Shown: positions 40,461-47,441 of the stretch, one piece after another
Layout: each line of letters starts with the position of its first letter
Numbering within the stretch: position 1 is the first letter of the stretch
NCBI GenBank assembly: GCA_016220145.1
Contig: JACRID010000050.1
Span: forward strand, 1-47,441
DNA length: 47,441 nucleotides
DNA from: Candidatus Peregrinibacteria bacterium
GTDB taxonomy: Bacteria > Patescibacteriota > Gracilibacteria > UBA1369 > UM-FILTER-53-11
Direction: 5' to 3'
The notes under the pieces: model-generated
Seen by the model: only the letters and a program-made list of their open reading frames with translations
Databases searched by the model: none
Told to the model about the DNA's origin: nothing
Translations under genes and position numbers: made by a program

Positions 40461-43400
40461 GCGGCCTTTGCCGATGCCTCTTCCGGAGCCGTTTCAATTG
40501 AATCTCCAACAACTTCATTCCTAAAATCTTCAGATGTATCGACGGTTTGATCTTCGGTGAACGCCATATATGCCGGGACTCCGAGAGCGGTTCCAAGGCT
40601 TACTCTAAACGCCCATTTCCCGGCAACCTCAAGCGCGCGATAACCTTTGTAAGCTTTTGCGGCCGAAACAGCATCTTTTGCAGACTCTGTGGCCTTTGCT
40701 ATTTTGGAAGCAGCTTTAACACCGCGTGCGGCTTTCAACCCTGTAAGTATTCCCTTACCGGCGAATCCTATACCAAAAACACACAATGCGTCCGTTGCCA
40801 AGCCGGCCACTCCAAACATGCTTGATATAGCCCTGTCTGTTACATCCAATTTCCGTCCGGTCAGTTGTTCTTTTCCTGCTATCGCCGAATAAAAATCAAG
40901 ATATGTGCCTGCGAGTGGAACCATGCTTAAACCTGCTTGAGCATAAGCTTTATCTCTGCCGGTTTTTTCGTCGGTCAACATTTCTCCTCCAATTACCAAT
41001 CCTGCGGCCATAACCACCAATTTCCCTTTTCTCAATAAAATCTTGGAAATTCCTCCTTCCGGTTTGCGATTTTCTTTAAATATTCTTCGGAAAAATCCTC
41101 TGAATGCTGCAACACCCTTATCTTTCACCTCCGGTTTTCCACCAACTCCCTTGAGAATGAGTTTGAATCTGTCGAACATTGAACCAAGTTTGCCTATCGC
41201 TCCGGCTTCCAAACGTGATCTTTCGGCTCCTATTTCCTGAATTTCTTTCAATAGGCGACCTTGTTCGGTTGTGTTTGCGCTTGCAATAGCGGCCTTTAAC
41301 TCAACTTGTTTCTGATGCCATAATCTTTCCAGGTTTCTTTGCTGTTGGCGTATTGTAACTTCGAGTGCATCGAGTTGTTCAAAATGTTCTTGAGTGAGTC
41401 CTTCGGCGGCTATACCTTGAGAGCCGGCGTGTACATCATCTATGAGCTTCTGCATGCCTGTAAATAAACCGTCGGTTTCTTTTTTTAATTCGTCGATACC
41501 CGGGATAGACAGATTTGGCTTTCTTAACGCTGCAAGCCGTTCTTTTATCTTTTCCGGACGCAAAGTATCAACAGCTTTCCCGAATAAATAATTTGCATGT
41601 TCGTTTGTCATTTCGCTTGTTTTCAAAAACTTTCGATACGTAAACAACGCAAGTTTTAATCCGTGAGTCGCAGTAAGCGCCAGTAATTCCGTCCACCCCT
41701 CTCTCTCAAATATCTCATCATAATGAGCTTCGAGCACTTCTTTTGTTTGAATTAGATCCGCAAATCTCTTTTTCATATCCCCTTCATCGGTATTTTTTTG
41801 TAAACCTTCGATGTAGTATTTGTATGCTTTTGCATGTTCCGTTAAAAGCCTATCAAGATGTTTGCGCTGTTCTTCCATGGTTTTTATCTTTGCTTGTACC
41901 TTTTTACGTTCGGCCGGCTTTAAGTTCTTTGCCAAAAGATTGCGCAAAGCCTCGTCGCGGGATTCAACTTCTTCATTAAATTGTCTTATATCTGAAAATT
42001 TTATTTTTCTTACCAAGACTTTTTCGCGTTCAACAGCCATGCGTTTTGGACCTTCCGGCAAGCGATTTGCCAACGCGTCTCTTTCTTCATAAAAAGGTTT
42101 TTCAGTTCTAGCGTCCGGTTTTGCAAGGGCCGCCACGGTGGCGGCGGAAGCTAATCCTGCTGCTGCCGGTGCAGCTCCAGTAGCTGTTCTGCCTGCTGCA
42201 TCGGTTGCTGATGCAGGTTTCTCTCCGGATAATGCCTTTAATACGTCATCGACAGTTGTTTCATCTCTAACTGCCATTACGGCGCGTACCTTGCTTTCAT
42301 GATTTTTTAAGAAGCCGCGAACTGCAATTTGCTCCTTATTTTTCTGTTCGGAATCCAAAAAAAGTCCCGCAACCGGCTTTGCAATACCGGCCCATTCACC
42401 GATTGTTGAGCTAAATTCGTCTTTAATTTGTGCGGTCTTACCTATAAAATCCTCAAATTTTTCGTTTCTCATTTCAAATAGTGTTTTTGAGCTGACTTCT
42501 TTGCCCATTTCTTTACTTATTATCCCCGCCATTTTTGTGTGAAATTCCGCATTCTCATCAACTCCTTGCCACAAAACTTCCGCAGCCTCGCCGGGTTTGC
42601 CGTTTGCCAAAAGCATTAATGCCTTTGCGGCCCTGTTTTTATCCAAATCCACGCCGAATTTTGCTTTTACGAATTTTTGAAAACCGTCCGTTCCCAAAAG
42701 TTTCCCGAGTCCGAAAAAAGCCGCGATTGTTGCGCCGATCCCAAGTATCCATTTTAAAATCCCGCCTTTTTGTTCGGCCGGTTTTGCGGTTTCTCCGGCC
42801 GCGGCCGATGGGGTGGGGGAAACCTTTTCCTTAATCCATGAAAATAGCTTGTATAAGCCAAAAGCTCCCGCTGCGACTATAGCTGTTGCCGCTATCGGAT
42901 GGTTTTTGCCAAATTCAACCGCCGTGCCTATAAAACCGTTTTTTGAAGATTCAGGCTTTTTATTTGGGGCTTGCAGTGGCCCGATTACAGGAGCTGAAGT
43001 CGGTAAGAAACTCTGTGCCGCCAGCGCCGTTACAACTTTGCTTCTTTCTCGCGCCGTCGCCACCAATTCTCCCCAATTATCCTTGAAGTATTCGGTTACC
43101 GGAGCATTCAGATGCCAAACCATTTGTTTTAGCTTTGAATAAGCCGCTGCATCCGCTCCGGAAAGTCCCTCCGGATGCGATTTATTTATGAATTTAGGCA
43201 AAATCGAAGCCGCATCTTTTGGATTTCCCAAACTTGCATTTGAAGCCAACTCCGGATATCTGGCAAATAAATCGGCCAGCATGAAAAAAACGACCGTTTC
43301 AAGGGCGTCAATGTTCTCTTTTTGTTTTTCAACCGAATCGGAGAAATTTACAGATGTTATTTTCCTCGAAGTTTCTGGATCCATGGGGCGTTCACTTGTT

Positions 43401-43591
43401 CTTTCGGCCAATCTGTTTAGTAAAACATCGGCTTCCCCCCTCATAGTTTTCCCTTTTACTTCCATTTCGCCGGCTTTCTTGCGTTCAGCAAGTGTTTCCG
43501 GGCTAATTTCCAGTGGCTTTTGCGTCCTGCCTTCAGGCATTACTTCAGGTGAAGATGTTTTATCGTCAGCCGGTGTTAATTTGTCTCCCAT
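40457..43591 (-). CDS. Large helical protein with membrane segments and pre-toxin (PT-TG)-like C-terminal region
   Basis: 1044 aa, not recognised as a whole. No signal peptide at the N-terminus. Hydrophobic stretches at about 232-250 (PIAATAIVAAGAFGLYKLF) and 277-300, an Ala-rich linker (461-492), long charged coiled-coil-like helices (510-800), a hydrophobic stretch at about 856-872, then residues about 886-960: GLSMVPLAGTYLDFYSAIAGKEQLTGRKLDVTDRAI in form resembles the PT-TG pre-toxin region of polymorphic toxins (P-x2-G, D, A-x2-GK, LTG-x-KL, DRA). About 85 residues follow and end EEASAKAA, with no toxin domain I can name. A strong promoter stands 24 nt upstream. Convergent with elp3. It could be an effector, an adhesion scaffold or a structural membrane protein. 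Confidence 0.8.
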   Translation of the reverse strand: MGDKLTPADDKTSSPEVMPEGRTQKPLEISPETLAERKKAGEMEVKGKTMRGEADVLLNRLAERTSERPMDPETSRKITSVNFSDSVEKQKENIDALETVVFFMLADLFARYPELASNASLGNPKDAASILPKFINKSHPEGLSGADAAAYSKLKQMVWHLNAPVTEYFKDNWGELVATARERSKVVTALAAQSFLPTSAPVIGPLQAPNKKPESSKNGFIGTAVEFGKNHPIAATAIVAAGAFGLYKLFSWIKEKVSPTPSAAAGETAKPAEQKGGILKWILGIGATIAAFFGLGKLLGTDGFQKFVKAKFGVDLDKNRAAKALMLLANGKPGEAAEVLWQGVDENAEFHTKMAGIISKEMGKEVSSKTLFEMRNEKFEDFIGKTAQIKDEFSSTIGEWAGIAKPVAGLFLDSEQKNKEQIAVRGFLKNHESKVRAVMAVRDETTVDDVLKALSGEKPASATDAAGRTATGAAPAAAGLASAATVAALAKPDARTEKPFYEERDALANRLPEGPKRMAVEREKVLVRKIKFSDIRQFNEEVESRDEALRNLLAKNLKPAERKKVQAKIKTMEEQRKHLDRLLTEHAKAYKYYIEGLQKNTDEGDMKKRFADLIQTKEVLEAHYDEIFEREGWTELLALTATHGLKLALFTYRKFLKTSEMTNEHANYLFGKAVDTLRPEKIKERLAALRKPNLSIPGIDELKKETDGLFTGMQKLIDDVHAGSQGIAAEGLTQEHFEQLDALEVTIRQQQRNLERLWHQKQVELKAAIASANTTEQGRLLKEIQEIGAERSRLEAGAIGKLGSMFDRFKLILKGVGGKPEVKDKGVAAFRGFFRRIFKENRKPEGGISKILLRKGKLVVMAAGLVIGGEMLTDEKTGRDKAYAQAGLSMVPLAGTYLDFYSAIAGKEQLTGRKLDVTDRAISSMFGVAGLATDALCVFGIGFAGKGILTGLKAARGVKAASKIAKATESAKDAVSAAKAYKGYRALEVAGKWAFRVSLGTALGVPAYMAFTEDQTVDTSEDFRNEVVGDSIETAPEEASAKAA

Positions 43592-43615
43592 AGTTAACCT
43601 TAATTAAATCTGTAA

Positions 43616-43644
43616 ATTATACCATATTATGATAGGGGAGGCAA
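43616..43644 (-). promoter_or_regulatory. Promoter of the 1044-aa protein gene
   Basis: Minus strand: TTGCCT (43644-43639), 17-nt spacer, TATAAT (43621-43616) preceded by TGG (extended -10), then 24 nt to the ATG with a weak AAGG. It resembles the coiled-coil/pyk promoter, which shares ATGGTATAAT. Strong by consensus. Confidence 0.7.
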
Positions 43645-43650
43645 CTGGTA

Positions 43651-43704
43651 TGTCATTCCCGACTTGATCGGGAATCTAGATCCCGCATCAAGTGCGGGAT
43701 GACA
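43651..43704. repeat. Double-hairpin palindromic repeat
   Basis: TGTCATTCCCG ... CGGGATGACA form the outer inverted repeat; inside are hairpins TTCCCGA-CTTG-ATCGGGAA and ATCCCGC-ATCAAGT-GCGGGAT, separated by TCTAG. Same architecture as 19349-19465 with different stem sequences. Such units are dispersed repeats in many bacteria. Confidence 0.8.
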
Positions 43705-43968
43705 ATAGTAAGGTAGCATGCAATTTTAGATGAAAAATGTGGCGGGGGATAAATAGTCCGAAGATGTTCCGTACTTTGCACAATATATCTTGTGCAAAGC
43801 TAGGTAGAGGGTAAAAAGGGTGGCCACTGGCTAAGCAGGAGGTATTTTGGGCTTCTGTAAGCCATCCTATCCAAAACTCGCGTTTATACACGTTTTAATT
43901 CACAAGCCGACATTTGTATCGTCTTAATCGCCTATTTAACCCGTTTTTTGAACAAATTATTTATTCTA
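43705..43968. other. Non-coding gap downstream of recG with a perfect hairpin
   Basis: No credible ORF. It holds a perfect 10-bp hairpin CTTTGCACAA-tatatc-TTGTGCAAAG (43774-43799), without a T run on either side, and weaker pairings such as AGGGTGGC...GCCATCCT. A palindrome CTACTAGTAG (43966-43975) spans the recG stop. A small RNA is possible but nothing specific was recognised. Confidence 0.4.
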
Positions 43969-46047
43969 CTAGTAGTCGATTGCTACATTTTGTTGTTCAA
44001 GGGTTTTCTCCTTCAATTTAGGATATTTCACCAATTCCGGGTCTTGCTCAATTATGTTCACCGCCGCTGCACGAGTTTCTTTAATTAATTCCGAGTTTCC
44101 CAGACTTGCCATTTTTAAATCAGGAATTCCGCTTTGAGCGGTTCCATAAACCTCGCCGGGTCCGCGCAACTGCAAATCAACGTCGGCCAATTTGAACCCG
44201 GAATTGTATTTTACCAGCGCATTTAATCTTTGTAATACTTGTGGAATTTGTAAAGTAGGGAAGAGGAAACAGTAAGATTGCTTTTGTCCCCTGCCCACGC
44301 GGCCTCTGAATTGATGCAGTTGAGCCAGCCCAAACCTTTCCGCGCCTTCAATCATCATAATCGTTGCGTTTGGCACGTCCACGCCGACTTCCACCACCGC
44401 CGTAGAGACCAGAATCTGGATTTTGCCCTTATTAAAGGCCTGCATGGCGGCATCTTTATCTTCCGGTTTCATGCGGCCGTGCAGAAGGCCTATTCTCAAT
44501 TCAGGAAAAACCTCATTTTTGAGCCTTTCAAACTCGCTCACAGCCGCTTTTACCTGCAGTTCCTCAGATTCTTCTATCAGCGGAAAAATTATAAAAGCTT
44601 GACTCCCCTTTTCAATCTCATTTCTTATCCATTTGTAGGCCTCTGGTCGTTTATTTTCAGGCACAACGCGCGTAAGAATTTTTTGTCGGCCCGGCGGCAT
44701 TTCATCAAGAATCGAAAGATCGTGGTCGCCATATAAAACCAGTGCCAAAGTTCGCGGAATCGGCGTTGCGGTAAGGTTTAAAACATGTGGACTTGCATGA
44801 GTTTTTAGTAATTCACGCTGGCGAACGCCAAACCTGTGCTGCTCGTCGATTATGGCTAGTCCAAGCCGTTTAAAGCTTATGCCTTCTTGTAAAAGCGCAT
44901 GAGTTCCTATTACTAAACTGCATGCGCCATTCGCGAGGCCTTCAATAATAGATTTCTTCTCTTTTATTGATGTTGAACCGGTCATCAAAACTGGTTCAAT
45001 TTTAAATTTGGCCAAAACTTTGGTTATTGTTTTCAAGTGCTGGCGAGCCAGAATCTCGGTTGGCGCAAGAAGGCAAACCTGCCAACCGGCCTTTATTGCG
45101 TGCAAAATTGCAGCCGCGGCAACCACGGTTTTTCCCGATCCGGTATCCCCTTCCAGCAGCCGCGACATCGGATAAGGCTCACCCAAATCTTTAATGATCT
45201 CATAAATTGCCTTCTTTTGCGCATTTGTGAGCGGCCATGGAAGCGATTGTGTAAAGGTTTTCATCAATTCCCAATCTGCCGGCATTTGTTTGTGTTCTTT
45301 TTTAGAAATTTTTCTCCACATGTACCGGCGGTGCAGAGCCGCCAGTTGAATCAAAAACAGTTCGTCGAACCCCAATCTGCGTTTCGCGTCATCCAAAGTT
45401 TTTTCGGTTTCAGGGAAGTGGACGTTGCGAATAGCTTTATTTAAAGGCATTAATAAGTGTTCCTTAATAATCTCAGCCGGCAGAAAATCCTCAAATTCAT
45501 CCGCAAAATCCATCAATGGAAAAAGTTTCTCGCGTATCCATTTCGAGGAAATTTTGCCGAATACGCGCCCGTCAACGCCAATCTCAGTTTCATGGTAAAT
45601 CGGCACAATTCTGGCGGTGTGTATTTGCTGATCTTTTATAAGTTCCACATTTGGGCTTTGCAAAAACAATCGTCCGCGCTTTTTATTATATTTTGCCTTT
45701 CCGGAGACAATAATTTCTTTACCTTGCACCAGCATTTTTGCAAGATACGGCTGATTAAACCAAACCGCCTCGATTGTACCACTTTCATCGCTTATCAAAG
45801 CCGTTGTTATTTCCATCCTGCGGCGCCACAAATTTCCACTTTTTATCGTAAGCAAACGTCCGCGAATTACATTTATTTCATCCAATTTTATGTCGATTAT
45901 GCGGGTTACCTCGCGCTGGTCGGTATACCGCCACGGAAAATACGTCAAAATATCCGCCACGGTTTCTATCTTCATTTCTTTTAATCGTCGCAAATGCAAA
46001 GGCGTTGTCCGTATTACCTTAGATAAAGGTATATTCAATTGTGTCAC
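43969..46047 (-). CDS. recG: ATP-dependent DNA helicase RecG
   Basis: 692 aa, full length, with a GTG start (GTGACACAATTG) 16 nt after the tyrS stop. Remodels stalled forks and branched DNA. N-terminal wedge/OB domain (about 1-230: TYFPWRYTDQREVTRI, RGRLLTI, IEAVWFNQPYLAKML), then helicase motifs: I LLEGDTGSGKTVVAAAA, Ia LLAPTEILARQHL, II IIDEQHRFGVRQR, III LNLTATPIPRTLAL, IV QAFIIFPLIEES, V LVSTAVVEVGVDVPNATIM, VI QLHQFRGRVGRG, and the TRG-type C-terminal segment. RuvC, acting on the same kind of structures, is also in the window. Confidence 0.96.
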   Translation of the reverse strand: MTQLNIPLSKVIRTTPLHLRRLKEMKIETVADILTYFPWRYTDQREVTRIIDIKLDEINVIRGRLLTIKSGNLWRRRMEITTALISDESGTIEAVWFNQPYLAKMLVQGKEIIVSGKAKYNKKRGRLFLQSPNVELIKDQQIHTARIVPIYHETEIGVDGRVFGKISSKWIREKLFPLMDFADEFEDFLPAEIIKEHLLMPLNKAIRNVHFPETEKTLDDAKRRLGFDELFLIQLAALHRRYMWRKISKKEHKQMPADWELMKTFTQSLPWPLTNAQKKAIYEIIKDLGEPYPMSRLLEGDTGSGKTVVAAAAILHAIKAGWQVCLLAPTEILARQHLKTITKVLAKFKIEPVLMTGSTSIKEKKSIIEGLANGACSLVIGTHALLQEGISFKRLGLAIIDEQHRFGVRQRELLKTHASPHVLNLTATPIPRTLALVLYGDHDLSILDEMPPGRQKILTRVVPENKRPEAYKWIRNEIEKGSQAFIIFPLIEESEELQVKAAVSEFERLKNEVFPELRIGLLHGRMKPEDKDAAMQAFNKGKIQILVSTAVVEVGVDVPNATIMMIEGAERFGLAQLHQFRGRVGRGQKQSYCFLFPTLQIPQVLQRLNALVKYNSGFKLADVDLQLRGPGEVYGTAQSGIPDLKMASLGNSELIKETRAAAVNIIEQDPELVKYPKLKEKTLEQQNVAIDY

Positions 46048-46063
46048 AATTTTAGAGGTTCAA

Positions 46064-47257
46064 TTACTTCGTGTGCAGATTCAGAAATTGACGCTTTCCC
46101 ACCTTAATAAGACTGGATTTTGCCTTTAACGCAATTTTTACAAACGGATCTGTGATTTTTTTGCCGTCCATGCTGACTCCCCCGCCCTCAATCAATCTTT
46201 TGGCATCGCCCTTCGATTTTGCCATTCCCGAATCAAACAAAAGCTCGCAAATGCCATATTCCTTCTTTGGCATAACTTTTTCTTCAATCTCGGTCGGCTT
46301 ATCGTGTTTCTGAAAAATCTTAATAAATTCCTTTTCGGCTCCCTTCGCAGCTTCCTTATCGTGGTACAAAGTGATAATTTCACGCGCAAGCCGCCTTTTC
46401 ATGTCGCGCGGATTCTCGCCGGAAGCCATTGCCGCCTTTAGTTCAGCAACCTCTTTCATGGAAACATCCGTGCAAAGCTCAAAATACTGCAAAATCAATT
46501 CATCTTTTATGGACATCAACTTCCCGTATTGTTCATCAGGTGTGTCGGTGATATTAACCACATTATTATAGGTTTTTGCCATCTTGCGGCCATCGGTGCC
46601 CTCCAGCAATTTCACCGTCAACACGTGTTTTTCACGGTTATTCATCAATTTTTGAAGAGTTCTGCCGGCCAGCATGTTAAAAAGTTGGTCGCGTCCGCCA
46701 ATTTCCAAATCCACATTCATGGCGACACTGTCATAGCCTTGCATCAGCGGGTATAAAAATTCATGCAGTCCAATAGGCTTGGATTGCGCAATCCTCTTTT
46801 GATACATGTCGCGCTCAATCATTTGCTGCACGGTGAATTTGTTTGCAAGCTCAATAATTTCCTTAAAAGTGAGCTTTGAAAGCCAATCTCCGTTGTACTT
46901 AAGCTCAATTTTTGAAAAATCCAAAATCTTGCTTGCCTGCTGTTTATAAGTCTTAAAGTTTTCTTCAATTTGTGCGGACGTCATCGGAGGACGAGGCGAA
47001 TCTTTATCGGAAGTGTCGCCAATCAGCGCCGTAAAGCTTCCAATCAAAAAAATCACTTTATGTCCGAGTCTTTGAAAATCACGCAATTTGCGCAGAGCAA
47101 TAGCGTGTCCAATGTGCAAACGCGCGCCAGTCGGATCGATTCCAAGATAAAGCGTGATCTTATCGCCGCAGCGCAATTTTGCCTCAAGTTCCTTGCGAAC
47201 AATGACTTCTTCGGTTGCGCGGTCCAAAAGTTCTGAAACTGGGTCAAATGTCTTCAT
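46064..47257 (-). CDS. tyrS: Tyrosyl-tRNA synthetase
   Basis: 397 aa, the TyrS2/TyrZ-like length. Class I. LYLGIDPTGARLHIGHAIAL with the HIGH motif at about 48-51, GDTSDKDSPRPPM, the tyrosine pocket LMQGYDSVAMNVDLEIGGRDQLFN, DGRKMAKT (KMSKS variant), and a C-terminal S4 RNA-binding domain (ELLFDSGMAKSKGDAKRLIEGGGVSMDGKK). TATGAT lies 11 nt before the ATG, with an inverted repeat TTAACctGTTAA just upstream that could be an operator. Leads a tyrS-recG unit. Confidence 0.95.
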   Translation of the reverse strand: MKTFDPVSELLDRATEEVIVRKELEAKLRCGDKITLYLGIDPTGARLHIGHAIALRKLRDFQRLGHKVIFLIGSFTALIGDTSDKDSPRPPMTSAQIEENFKTYKQQASKILDFSKIELKYNGDWLSKLTFKEIIELANKFTVQQMIERDMYQKRIAQSKPIGLHEFLYPLMQGYDSVAMNVDLEIGGRDQLFNMLAGRTLQKLMNNREKHVLTVKLLEGTDGRKMAKTYNNVVNITDTPDEQYGKLMSIKDELILQYFELCTDVSMKEVAELKAAMASGENPRDMKRRLAREIITLYHDKEAAKGAEKEFIKIFQKHDKPTEIEEKVMPKKEYGICELLFDSGMAKSKGDAKRLIEGGGVSMDGKKITDPFVKIALKAKSSLIKVGKRQFLNLHTK

Positions 47258-47441
47258 AAACCGACAATATCATATCTTAACAGGTTAAAGAACCCATATA
47301 TTTTTGGAGCTTCACCATAATCCGTGAAGTAGAGGGTGTTTTTTTGGCATAACAAAAGGGGAAACTGGCAACCTGGAAGTTCAGAAAGGCATTGACAATA
47401 AAAACGGGGGTCAAAAAATTTTTTAGGAGAAAACCTATTAA
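47258..47441. other. Intergenic end region
   Basis: No gene fits. It contains the tyrS promoter region, a hairpin CTTCAC-cataatcc-GTGAAG followed by a T run (gtgttttttt) on the plus strand, a TTGACA at about 47394-47399, and AGGAG close to the edge. The last two may belong to a plus-strand gene beginning beyond the window. Confidence 0.35.

Noticed and set aside
43688-43891. 67-aa minus-strand ORF downstream of recG
   Set aside because: Overlaps the palindromic repeat, has no -10 box or RBS, and an atypical composition.
1-47441. CRISPR arrays, tRNA, rRNA, integrases, transposases
   Set aside because: No regularly spaced direct repeats, cloverleaf sequences, rRNA blocks or recombinase motifs were seen on either strand by eye; a tool such as tRNAscan-SE would settle the tRNA question.

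Overview
The window looks like the chromosome of an ultra-small, host-dependent bacterium of the Candidate Phyla Radiation (Patescibacteria; a Peregrinibacteria- or Parcubacteria-like member is my best guess, not proven). Reasons: a single-chain glycyl-tRNA synthetase, a fused SecDF, an Elp3-type radical-SAM/GNAT protein, large paired TraG/VirD4-like ATPases with no conjugation genes around them, lower-glycolysis genes scattered singly, very tight packing with tail-to-tail gene overlaps, and almost no Shine-Dalgarno sequences. TGA is used as a normal stop (pyk, ruvC, gatB, fmt), so the UGA=Gly code of Gracilibacteria/Absconditabacteria does not apply. No rRNA, tRNA, CRISPR array or transposase was found.

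Layout. 1-480: no gene, a minus-strand terminator and a long hairpin. 0.5-9.7 kb (minus): secDF with an inserted parvulin domain, a mannose-6-phosphate isomerase-type cupin, manC, gpmI, prepilin peptidase, a membrane-anchored TPR protein, ruvC. 9.8-15.9 kb (minus): structured repeat A, pyk, a small coiled-coil protein, glmS, a proline peptidase, a RelE/YefM-type toxin-antitoxin pair with a TGTACA operator, and a response-regulator-like protein with a degenerate receiver. 16-25.5 kb (mostly plus): rlmN, dtd, glyS, two tandem paralogous TraG/VirD4-like ATPases, a PAP2-type phosphatase/transferase. 25.5-27.8 kb (minus): pgk, ribH, ribE. 27.9-30.8 kb (plus): ssb, structured repeat B, a GT2 glycosyltransferase, an orphan solute-binding protein. 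30.8-37.3 kb: fmt, nrnA, a four-helix membrane protein, lepB, then an operon-like run of PH-domain protein, membrane HEPN-like protein, coaE, gatB and a small membrane protein. 37.4-40.5 kb: WecG/TagA glycosyltransferase and a Trm9-like methyltransferase divergent from elp3. 40.5-43.6 kb: a 1044-residue protein with a pre-toxin-like C-terminal region. 44-47.3 kb: recG and tyrS.

How they fit. The genes serve protein export (SecDF, LepB, prepilin peptidase), translation and tRNA or rRNA modification (GlyS, TyrS, GatB, Fmt, Dtd, RlmN, Elp3, Trm9-like), lower glycolysis (Pgk, GpmI, Pyk), sugar-nucleotide and envelope building (ManC, cupin, GlmS, two glycosyltransferases), the last two riboflavin steps, and repair (RuvC, RecG, SSB). 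The points most worth following up are: a pair of covarying structured intergenic elements (9784-9950 and 28277-28461); the parvulin domain and extra membrane hairpin inside SecDF; the elp3/Trm9-like divergent pair; a pervasive promoter layout in which a -10 box sits 6-11 nt before the start codon, implying leaderless mRNAs; and the 1044-aa protein with a PT-TG-like region.
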